64,000 nucleotides of DNA from Nonomuraea sp. NEAU-A123 (GTDB lineage: Bacteria > Actinomycetota > Actinomycetes > Streptosporangiales > Streptosporangiaceae), in the NCBI RefSeq assembly GCF_018603905.1, contig NZ_JAHFZZ010000014.1, positions 236,740-300,739 on the forward strand. The letters are read 5' to 3'. The notes under the pieces were generated by a model, which saw only the letters and a program-made list of their open reading frames with translations, was not told the origin of the DNA and searched no databases. The position numbers and the translations under genes are program-made. Below are positions 52,491 through 62,515 of this stretch, piece after piece (position 1 is the stretch's first letter; each line of letters begins with the position of its first letter).

Positions 52491-53570
52491 TCAGCGCTGC
52501 CGCCAGCCCTGGTTGTGCAGCGCCTTGCGCAGCGTCGCCGCCAGGCCGGGCAGGACGCTGATCTGGACGAGCCCCGCGGGCTGCCCGGTGGCGTGCTCGA
52601 TGCGGACGTCCTCGATGTTGACCCCCGCCTGGTCGGCGTCGGCGAACAGGCGGGCCAGCTCGCCCGGCTGGTCCCCGATGACGGCGGTGACCGTCTCGAA
52701 GCGCTCCGGCCGGGTGTCGTGCTTGCCGGAGATGCGGGCGCGGCCCGTACGGCCCCTGCGCAGCACGTCCTCGACGACGGCCAGCCCATCTGCGCGTTCC
52801 CGGCCGTCGCCGGCGAGCCCGCGCAGGGCCGTCACCATCCGCCCCAGGTCGGTGCCCAGCTCCTCGAGCAGGTCGGCCACGACCCTGGCGTTGGCGCCCA
52901 GGATGTCCATCCAGAGCCCCGGGTCGGCCTCCGCGATGCGGGTCAGGTCCCGCAGGCCGGGACCGGCCAGGCTCACCTCGCGTTCCCCCGCGTGCTCCAG
53001 GCGCTGGGCGACCAGGCTCGCCACGACGTGCGGCGCGTGCGATACCAGCGCCACCGCCCGGTCGTGCGCGACGGCCTCCATGACCACCGGCACCGCGTCG
53101 CACAACGCCACCAGCTCCAGCGCCGTGTTGAGCGTCTCGGTGCCGGTGTCGGGCGTCGGCGTGAGCGCCCACATCCGGCCCTCGAACAGGTCGGCCCTGG
53201 CCTTGAGCGGGCCGCTGTGCGCCGCGCCCGCCATCGGATGGCCGCCGATGTACGACGAGGTGTCGCAGCCCAGGGCGACGGCCTCCCGCTGCGCCTCCGC
53301 CTTGACGCTGGCCACGTCCGTGTGGTGCGCGGCCACGCCCTCCGCCTGCAGCCCGGCCAGCACCCTGGCGACGTGGGGCGGCGGCACCGCCACGACCGCC
53401 AGGTCCACCGCCTCCGACGGCGGCCGGGCGGTCCCGGCGCCGAGCGACGCCGCCGTCCGTACCGCCTCCGGGTCCGCATCCCGCAGGTGCACGGTCACGG
53501 CGTGCGCGCGCAGCGCCAGCGCCACCGAGGTGCCCACCAGCCCCGTACCGATCACCAAAGCCGAATGCAT
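52491..53570 (-). CDS. Prephenate dehydrogenase with C-terminal ACT domain
   Basis: The product is about 359 residues. The NAD site is LVIGTGLVGTSVAL at the N-terminus, GGHPMAGAAHSGP is the conserved prephenate-binding segment, and residues 275-345 form an ACT domain (TAVIGDQPGELARLFADAD). It oxidises prephenate to 4-hydroxyphenylpyruvate, the precursor of Hpg and Tyr. Dedicated copies are common in Hpg and glycopeptide clusters. It leads the minus-strand operon. Start choice is uncertain between ATG 53570 and ATG 53585. A StrR-type palindrome lies 150 bases upstream. Confidence 0.88.
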   Translation of the reverse strand: MHSALVIGTGLVGTSVALALRAHAVTVHLRDADPEAVRTAASLGAGTARPPSEAVDLAVVAVPPPHVARVLAGLQAEGVAAHHTDVASVKAEAQREAVALGCDTSSYIGGHPMAGAAHSGPLKARADLFEGRMWALTPTPDTGTETLNTALELVALCDAVPVVMEAVAHDRAVALVSHAPHVVASLVAQRLEHAGEREVSLAGPGLRDLTRIAEADPGLWMDILGANARVVADLLEELGTDLGRMVTALRGLAGDGRERADGLAVVEDVLRRGRTGRARISGKHDTRPERFETVTAVIGDQPGELARLFADADQAGVNIEDVRIEHATGQPAGLVQISVLPGLAATLRKALHNQGWRQR

Positions 53571-53719
53571 AACGGCAGCGCCCATCTCGTCCGACGAAGC
53601 GGGCTTCGAGCGCCCGGTCGATCCCGGACCATAGACGTTCGACGCCGCCATGATCCACCGTGCACGGGCCTTGCGGAAAACGCGTACGGAATGACGTCCT
53701 TAATATTTCGCCCCGCCGT

Positions 53720-53748
53720 GTTCAACTGCCGCGCCGCCACACTTGAAC
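53720..53748. promoter_or_regulatory. StrR/Bbr-type activator site 1
   Basis: GTTCAACTG, 11 bases, CACTTGAAC: an interrupted palindrome with one mismatch between the arms. It fits the known StrR-family site (GTTCRActG-N11-CagTYGAAC) and lies in the 373-base divergent region between the prephenate dehydrogenase operon and the CmlA-like gene. A second overlapping repeat, TTGAACA-AAAG-TGTTCAA, covers 53743-53760. Confidence 0.85.
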
Positions 53749-53943
53749 AAAAGTGTTCAACGGGCCGGCACCTTGCCGCCGAATGTCCCGCCGGGTCATT
53801 CTTCCCTTCGCCGGCCCCTCAAGTGCGGACCCGGTCACCCGGTAGTCGTCCATTTCTTCACGGTCCGCCGCAGTGCCATGCGCAATAACCCGTGTGCCCC
53901 GGGCCGGTTCCTGTTGTCAGTTCACCTCGAGGGGAGCGCGCAG

Positions 53944-55527
53944 ATGGCTGATGAGCAGTTGTTTCTGCGGTCGAAGGTCATCGTCGAACCACTAGTGGAC
54001 AGGTTCTTCGCCTGGCCGCACACGATCGCGCCGGTGCAGGCGGCGATGAACCTCGCCCGGCTCCAGGTGCCGTTGCTGGAGTCGTACCTGCAGTCGCCGC
54101 AGGTCCACGTGGCGGCCAGCAACAACCCGGAGCTGCGCGGCGGCTACTTCGTCAACATCCCCGAGTCGCGCGCCGACGAGGTACGCGACCTGCTGGACAC
54201 CATCAGGCGCGAGCGCGCCGCCATGCTGCGCTTCGCCGACGCGATCGCGGCCGGGCAGGAGATCCTGCGGGCCAGCGCCACCGGTTTCGACCTGACGCCG
54301 CTCTACCCGAAGCTGCCCGCCGAGCTCGGTGGCCTGGTCGAGCTGGCCTACGACACTGACAACCAGGCGCAACTGCGCTTCATGGAGCCGCTCGTCTACA
54401 AGAGCGACGTCTACGCCGAGGCCCGCCAGTCGGTGCAGCTGTCCTTCGAGACCGGCATCGAGCGCCCCTTCATCCTCAGCACCCCGCGGCTGCCCTCGCC
54501 GGACGTCCTGGAGCTGGGCATCCCCTTCCGCCACCCCGGCCTGGAGGAGCTGTTCAAGACCCGGGTACGCCCGACCACCCTGCGTCACCTGCGCGAGGCG
54601 CTGGAGCTCGACGACGCCCAGGCGGTCCAGCTGTCCGCCATGCTCAGCGACCGCCCCAGCCTGGCGCCCGACCGGCACATCGAGGGCGGCGGCCGGATCC
54701 GCTACTTCGGGCACGCCTGCCTGGTGCTCCAGACGCCCGAGGCCGCCATCGTGACCGACCCGTTCATCAGCGCTGACAGCACCGCCGGCGACCGGTACAC
54801 GCTCGACGACCTGCCCGACTACATCGACCTCGTGCTCATCACGCACGGGCACCAGGACCACATCGTCCTGGAGACCCTGCTCCAGCTCCGCGGCCGCGTC
54901 GGCGCCGTCGTCGTCCCGCGCTCCTCGCGCGGCAACCTGTGCGACCCGTCGATAGGGCTGATGCTGAGCCACCAGGGCTTCCCGGTGATCGAGGTCGACG
55001 ACTTCGACGAGATCCCCTTCCCCGGCGGCAAGGTGACCGCCACGCCGTTCCTCGGCGAGCACTGCGACCTGGACATCCGCGCCAAGTCCACGTACTGGGC
55101 TGAACTGGCTGGCAAGAATGTCTTCATCGGCGCCGACTCCTCCGGCATCGACCCCACCCTGTACCGCTACATCAAGGGCCATCTCGGCACGGCTGACTAC
55201 GCCTTCCTGGGCATGGAGTGCGACGGCGCCCCGCTGTCCTGGCTCTACCAGGCGCTGCTCACCATTCCGATCCCCAAGAAGATGAGCAACTCCCGCAAAC
55301 TGTCGGGCTCGAACGCCGAGCAGGCCGCGGCGATCATGACGGAGCTGGGCGCCAAGGAGGGCTACATCTACGCCATGGGCGAGGAGGACTGGCTCGGCCA
55401 CGTCATGGCCACCACATACAACGAGGACACGTACCAGATCAAGCAGATCAATGAGTTCCTCGCCTGGAGCTCGGAGCGCGACATCAAGGCCGGGCACCTG
55501 TTCAAGCAGCAGGAATGGCGCTGGTAG
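53944..55527 (+). CDS. CmlA-type diiron beta-hydroxylase of carrier-bound amino acids
   Basis: This 527-residue protein matches the CmlA family in length and layout: an N-terminal domain of about 240 residues of the family's own fold, then a metallo-beta-lactamase-like domain binding two irons. The metal motif is THGHQDH (H301, H303, D305, H306), with further ligands expected in EHCDLDIR and GADSSGID. CmlA hydroxylates the beta-carbon of L-p-aminophenylalanine on an NRPS carrier; relatives in A40926/teicoplanin clusters make beta-hydroxytyrosine and a ramoplanin relative acts on Asn. The substrate here is an aminoacyl-carrier, its side chain unknown. ATG 53944 follows GAGGGGAG. Confidence 0.9.
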   Translation: MADEQLFLRSKVIVEPLVDRFFAWPHTIAPVQAAMNLARLQVPLLESYLQSPQVHVAASNNPELRGGYFVNIPESRADEVRDLLDTIRRERAAMLRFADAIAAGQEILRASATGFDLTPLYPKLPAELGGLVELAYDTDNQAQLRFMEPLVYKSDVYAEARQSVQLSFETGIERPFILSTPRLPSPDVLELGIPFRHPGLEELFKTRVRPTTLRHLREALELDDAQAVQLSAMLSDRPSLAPDRHIEGGGRIRYFGHACLVLQTPEAAIVTDPFISADSTAGDRYTLDDLPDYIDLVLITHGHQDHIVLETLLQLRGRVGAVVVPRSSRGNLCDPSIGLMLSHQGFPVIEVDDFDEIPFPGGKVTATPFLGEHCDLDIRAKSTYWAELAGKNVFIGADSSGIDPTLYRYIKGHLGTADYAFLGMECDGAPLSWLYQALLTIPIPKKMSNSRKLSGSNAEQAAAIMTELGAKEGYIYAMGEEDWLGHVMATTYNEDTYQIKQINEFLAWSSERDIKAGHLFKQQEWRW

Positions 55528-55589
55528 CCGGCTGACGAAGCCCGTATCGCCCGACGAAGTGGCCATCGGTTCCCCCAGGAGGTATCCCC

Positions 55590-56608
55590 ATGGCTGTGCA
55601 AGACATCTCGTACGTCGAGCTGTTCACGCAAGATAAGATCTCGGCCGTCGACTACCTGGTCACAGCCATGGGGTTCACCCGCGTCGCCGACTCCGTGGAG
55701 GTCGACCGGAGCTCCGTGCTGCTGCGCCAGGGCGAGGTGCAGATGGTCGTCACCTCCGGCCACGGGATCTGTAAGTTCCTCGACGACCACGGCGACGGCA
55801 TCGCCGACATCGGCTTCACCTGCGACGACGTGGCCCGCACCAGTGCGGCGGCGGCCGCGGCCGCCGCCGGGCCCGTCCAGACCATACGCGGCAACACGGT
55901 CGTGCCCGGCTTCGGCGGCGTGACCCACACCCTGCTCCCGCCGGTGGACGCCCCCGCCCACGTGGCGCCCCCCGGCCGCAACTGGGTGCCCACCCCGGAC
56001 CTCTCCGCCAACGGCGACGGCCACATCAAGCTCCTCGACCACGTGGCCGTCTGCGTCGAAGGAGGCAGGCTCGGCGAGTACGCCGACTACTACCGCGACG
56101 CCTACGGCTTCTCCCGCTACTCCTCCGAGTACGTCGACACCGGCGGCCAGGCCATGGACTCCATCGTCGTGCGCAGTTCATCGGAACGCGTCACGATCAC
56201 CCTGGTCGCGCCCGACCCGGGCAAGGACGGCGGGCAGCTCGACGCGTTCCTCGAACGCAACGGCGGGCCCGGCGTGCAGCACCTGGCCTTCCTCGTGGAG
56301 GACATCATCGCGGCCGTACGCGACTGCCGCGAAGGCGGCGTGGACTTCCTGGCCACGCCCGCCACCTACTACGAGCGGCTCGCCGACACCTTCCAGGAGG
56401 GCCGGTTCGGCATCGCCGAACTCCAGGAGTCGCAGGTGCTCGCCGACCACGACGAGTGGGGGCAACTGCTGCAGCTGTTCAGCCGCTCCCCGTATGAGCG
56501 CAACACGCTGTTCTACGAGCTCATCCAGCGTCTGGGCTCACGCGGGTTCGGCAGCTCCAACATCCGCGCGCTGTACGAGGCCGTCCAGCGCGACCGCCTG
56601 AGCGCCGG

Positions 56609-56612
<4 letters not shown>
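55590..56612 (+). CDS. hmaS: 4-Hydroxymandelate synthase (HmaS)
   Basis: This 340-residue Fe(II) dioxygenase of the HPPD/HmaS group has iron ligands H151 (LLDHVAV), H231 (GVQHLAF) and E310 (LFYELIQR). It converts 4-hydroxyphenylpyruvate to (S)-4-hydroxymandelate. It is called HmaS rather than HPPD (homogentisate-forming) because the adjacent gene encodes the next two steps of Hpg synthesis and a prephenate dehydrogenase is close by. AGGAGG precedes ATG 55590; the stop overlaps the next start (ATGA). Confidence 0.92.
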
Positions 56613-58954
<2,342 letters not shown>

Positions 58955-59008
58955 TCGGTTCTCCGCGCCCGGGAACCCGCTTCGGCCCTTGTCGTCCGGG
59001 ATCTCGCT

Positions 59009-59812
59009 TCAGTTCTTGTCCAGGAACTCGATGATCGCGGTGTTCACCGCGTCGGGACGTTCCAGATTGCCCAGGTGACCGCAGCGAGGCAGCTCCACCA
59101 GGTCGCAGTCCGGGATGGCGTCGGCCACCTCGGCCACCAGGTGCGGCGGGCACACCAGGTCGTCGGCGAAGGCGATGGCCCGGCACGGCACGGTGACCCG
59201 CCGCAGCGCGGGCCGCCGGTCGCCGATCGTGTCCACGCCGAGCTGGCCGGCCGAGCCGCGGCCGGCGCCCGTCATCAGCTCGAAGATCTCCAGCCAGCCG
59301 GTGGCGGCATCGTCGTCGTTCAGCGTCGCGGGGGACAACATCTCGAGGACCGTGCGCATGGCCTGGTACGTGGCGGGCAGCTCGACCCCGCTCTCCCGCA
59401 ACGCCCGATCCGCCCGCGACAACGCCCGCCTGGTCGCGTCCGACCGTGACCGGGTGGCGATCAGCACCGCCGAGCGCACCAGCTCAGGAGACTCCAGGGC
59501 CAGCTCCTGAGCGATCATTGCGCCCATGGACGTGCCCACGACGCGGCACGGCCCGATCCCCAACGCTTCGATCAGCCCTCTGGTGTCGGCCACCATGTCC
59601 GCCAGTGTGTACTCACCGGGTGGCACGCTCGACGGCGCGATGCCCCGGTTGTCGAACACGATCGTCTCGTATCCGGCCGCGTTGAGCGCCGGCGTCTGGT
59701 GCATGGTCCAGACGTGGCCGGCGGCGTTCGAGCCCATGATGAGCAGGACGGGGTCGCCGCTGCCTGAACGCTGGTAGGAGAGCTGGATCCCGTTGGTGCT
59801 CACGAACGGCAT
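59009..59812 (-). CDS. Alpha/beta hydrolase
   Basis: The product has 267 residues from ATG 59812 (GAGAGCGC upstream); a longer in-frame start at 59860 adds an Arg-rich leader without ribosome site. The triad is readable as GTSMGAMIAQ (Ser), AFADDLVCPP (Asp) and RCGHLGNLERP (His), with LLIMGSNAAGHVW at the oxyanion strand. It resembles 3-oxoadipate enol-lactonase/haloperoxidase-like hydrolases. It lies between two tailoring gene sets and faces away from the SyrP-like gene across a StrR-type site. Its role could be hydrolysis of an ester or thioester of the product or a proofreading step; this is inference. Confidence 0.85.
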   Translation of the reverse strand: MPFVSTNGIQLSYQRSGSGDPVLLIMGSNAAGHVWTMHQTPALNAAGYETIVFDNRGIAPSSVPPGEYTLADMVADTRGLIEALGIGPCRVVGTSMGAMIAQELALESPELVRSAVLIATRSRSDATRRALSRADRALRESGVELPATYQAMRTVLEMLSPATLNDDDAATGWLEIFELMTGAGRGSAGQLGVDTIGDRRPALRRVTVPCRAIAFADDLVCPPHLVAEVADAIPDCDLVELPRCGHLGNLERPDAVNTAIIEFLDKN

Positions 59813-59932
59813 GGGGCGCTCTCGATGACGGTCGGCGTGGGCACGATGCCTCCTGCTCATGTGTGTCGGGGGAGTGCGCGCGTGGGAGCGCGTTTCACCA
59901 TGACATGGGACACGTCAGGGCGTCGAACACCC

Positions 59933-59961
59933 GTCCAACTGGCGCGGGGCCGCACTTGAAC
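59933..59961. promoter_or_regulatory. StrR/Bbr-type activator site 2
   Basis: GTCCAACTG, 11 bases, CACTTGAAC. It equals GTCCAA-N17-TTGAAC, close to the Bbr consensus of the balhimycin cluster (GTCCAR-N17-TTGGAC). It lies in the divergent region between the hydrolase and SyrP-like genes. Confidence 0.85.
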
Positions 59962-60031
59962 GCGCTCGCCCGGCCGGGGGCAGGGCCCGCATACTCGCCC
60001 CCGGATGTGGCCGATCAGAGAGGTCTTCGCC

Positions 60032-60973
60032 ATGAGCGCGTACAACGACTGGAAGCCGATGGAGATCCGACCCGACGGCGCCGGGGCCGACGCGGACGGG
60101 CTGCGCCGCACGCTGGCGGCGATGGGCGACTTCGGGGACGTGCTCACCCAGGCCAAGGTCGTGGTCTTCCGCGGCTTCCAGGTGGGCGAGCACGAGCTCG
60201 ACGAGGTCATGGACCTGCTGCTGCCGAACCGGCTGGCCTACACGCACGGTACGTCGCCGCGTACCAAGGTCGCCGCCGGCAACGTCTACACCTCCACCGA
60301 GTACCCGAGCGAGCAGACCATCGCGATGCACAACGAGCTGTCCTACAGCCACAAGTGGCCCGCCCGGCTGCTGTTCTACTGCGCCACGACACCGGGGTCC
60401 GGCGGCGCCACGCCCGTCGTCGATGGCGCGCTGTGGCTGGAGTCCCTCGACGAGAAGGTACGGGACGCCTTCGCCGGCGGCGTCCGCTACTCGCAGAACC
60501 TGCACGACGGGTTCGGCCTGGGGCGGAGCTGGAAGCAGACGTTCGAGACCGACGACCGCGCGCAGGTGGAGGCGTTCCTCGAAGAGGGGCGTTTCGACTG
60601 GAAATGGACCTCCGACGGCGGGCTGCGCATGGTGAGCGCCGTTCGTCCCGCCTCGATCCAGCATCCGGTCACCGGATCCACGGTCTGGTTCAACCAGGCC
60701 GACCACTTCCATCCGGCCGCGCTCGGCGACGACATCGCCCGCGAGCTGGCCCAGATCCTGCCGCCCGAGGAACTGCCGCAGTCCGTCACGTTCGCCAACG
60801 GCAGCCCCATCCCCGACGAGTACGTCATCCACGTCCACGACCGCGGGCTGGAGATGGCCGTGGACGTCGACTGGCAGCAGGGCGACCTCATGGTCATCGA
60901 CAACGTCGCCGTAGGACATGGCCGCCGCCCCTACACAGGCGACCGCCGCGTCCTGGTCGCCATGTCGGACTGA
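60032..60973 (+). CDS. SyrP/TauD-type Fe(II)/2-oxoglutarate hydroxylase
   Basis: The 313-residue product starts at ATG 60032, preceded by AGAGAGG; an ATG at 60005 lacks one. The iron facial triad is H100 and E102 (AMHNELSYSH) and H296 (NVAVGHGRRPY), with the oxoglutarate-binding Arg expected in GDRRVLVA. Length and the HNExS form resemble SyrP, which beta-hydroxylates carrier-bound Asp in syringomycin synthesis. It is a probable second beta-hydroxylase of the cluster, acting on a different residue than the CmlA-like enzyme. A StrR-type site is 70 bases upstream. Confidence 0.87.
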   Translation: MSAYNDWKPMEIRPDGAGADADGLRRTLAAMGDFGDVLTQAKVVVFRGFQVGEHELDEVMDLLLPNRLAYTHGTSPRTKVAAGNVYTSTEYPSEQTIAMHNELSYSHKWPARLLFYCATTPGSGGATPVVDGALWLESLDEKVRDAFAGGVRYSQNLHDGFGLGRSWKQTFETDDRAQVEAFLEEGRFDWKWTSDGGLRMVSAVRPASIQHPVTGSTVWFNQADHFHPAALGDDIARELAQILPPEELPQSVTFANGSPIPDEYVIHVHDRGLEMAVDVDWQQGDLMVIDNVAVGHGRRPYTGDRRVLVAMSD

Positions 60974-61001
60974 CCCCGGCCCACCGGACCGGCGATTCGG
61001 G

Positions 61002-62201
61002 CTAGCGGTCCGCCTTCAGGAGCACCGGGAGGCGTTCCGGGCCGTTGACCACGATCGAGTCCAGGAGCTTCGGTTCGCCGTCCGGCTCGATACGTACCGA
61101 CCGGTCGAGCAGTTCGCCGTACAGCAGGCGCAGCTCCACCCGGGCCAGGACGCTGCCGAGACAGAAATGCTCGCCGAAGCCCAGGGCCAGGTGCCGGTTC
61201 GGGCGCCGCCGTACGTCGAAGGCGTCCGGGTCGTCGAAGACGCGCTCGTCGCGGTTGGCCGACGGCAGCCAGAACACCACCTTGTCGCCGGGCTCGATGG
61301 CCTGGCCGTGGATCTCGACCGGCCGTACCGCGGTGCGCATGATGTGCGTGGCGGTGGACGTCCACCGCAGAACCTCCTCCACCGCAGACGGCAGCAGGTC
61401 GGCGTCGCCGGCGAGCGCCTGCCACTGGTCAGGGTGCTCGAGGAACGTGAGCATGCCGCCGGCCGCCGCGATCCGCGTGTTCTCGGTGCCGCCCACCAGC
61501 AGGTTGTCGCAGTTGAGGATGACGTCGTCCGGGCTGAGCCGCTCGCCGTCCACCTCCGCCGTCGCCAGCACGCTCACCAGGTCGTCGGCCGGGTTCGCGG
61601 CCTTGTCCGCCTGCAGCGTCTCGAAGTAGCCGAGGATCTCCAGGTGGGCGAACCTGCGGGTGAGTGGGTCGCCGGCGGCGAACGCCTGGCTGGTCAGCTC
61701 GTACAGGTGCTCCCAGTCCGGTTCGGGGACGCCCATCATCTGGCAGATCACGTACAGGGGGACCCGGGCCGCGACATCGGCCACGAAGTCGACGCTGCCG
61801 CGTTCGAGCGCCCGGTCCACCACGCCGCGCGTGATGTCGCGCATCTCCGGCTCCAGCGCGCGGATCGAGCGGACCGCGAACCACTCGTCCACCAGCGCCC
61901 GCAACCGGCGGTGCCGCGGCGGATCGGTCAGCGCCAGCGTCCGCCCGCCTCCCGGGTCCGCGCCGTGCTCGGCCGGGCGCAGCAGGATCCCCTGCGCCGA
62001 GCTGAACGTCTCCGCGTCCCGGTACGCCGTGCGCACGTCGTCATAGCGCGTCAGCGACCAGAACCCGGGCAACTCGGTCGGCGGCTGCCAATGGACCGGC
62101 GCGTGCTCACGCAGCCAGCGCCATTGCGCGAACGGGTCACCGTGTGAGTAGAGTGCGGGATCCACCAGGTTGATATGCGGCGGCGCTGACATTTCCGCCA
62201 T
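61002..62201 (-). CDS. Cytochrome P450
   Basis: This 399-residue bacterial P450 has the heme-binding loop GFGEHFCLGSVLA with C347, a K-helix EVLRW (ExxR), and an I-helix LLVGGTENTR where Glu-Asn-Thr replaces the common (D/E)TT. It is soluble and needs ferredoxin partners from elsewhere. It diverges from the NRPS gene across a StrR-type site, so it belongs to the pathway. It may hydroxylate a carrier-bound amino acid or modify the peptide; it is not placed like the Oxy crosslinking enzymes of glycopeptides, and only one is seen in the window. An alternative start is ATG 62192. Confidence 0.9.
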   Translation of the reverse strand: MAEMSAPPHINLVDPALYSHGDPFAQWRWLREHAPVHWQPPTELPGFWSLTRYDDVRTAYRDAETFSSAQGILLRPAEHGADPGGGRTLALTDPPRHRRLRALVDEWFAVRSIRALEPEMRDITRGVVDRALERGSVDFVADVAARVPLYVICQMMGVPEPDWEHLYELTSQAFAAGDPLTRRFAHLEILGYFETLQADKAANPADDLVSVLATAEVDGERLSPDDVILNCDNLLVGGTENTRIAAAGGMLTFLEHPDQWQALAGDADLLPSAVEEVLRWTSTATHIMRTAVRPVEIHGQAIEPGDKVVFWLPSANRDERVFDDPDAFDVRRRPNRHLALGFGEHFCLGSVLARVELRLLYGELLDRSVRIEPDGEPKLLDSIVVNGPERLPVLLKADR

Positions 62202-62312
62202 GCCGGTGCCTCACATTCTTTTTCCTTTCCGTGGTCGGCCGACCGCCGGACGCCTTACCGTGTCAGGGCCTTTCTCAGCCCGTCAAGCGTGCCTTTTGCG
62301 CCGCTCGGGGGC

Positions 62313-62341
62313 GTACAACTGCGGCGGCGAAGCAGTTGAAC
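62313..62341. promoter_or_regulatory. StrR/Bbr-type activator site 3
   Basis: GTACAACTG, 11 bases, CAGTTGAAC, with the right arm exactly the StrR-type half-site. It lies midway in the 314-base divergent region between the P450 and NRPS genes. The rest of that region shows no gene. Confidence 0.85.
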
Positions 62342-62515
62342 GGCGCCGTTGATCCCGCGCTCGGCCCCGGGCCATAGTGGGCGGCGCGCGAATCCCGAAT
62401 TGCATCGCCTTGATATTTGGCTGTGCGCGCGCACGTGAACGGATTTCCGGCCGGAGAAGGCTTGGCGCGCGGCCGCCCGTCCAGCCGGCGTGTCGAACGA
62501 ATTGGGGTGCTCGGA

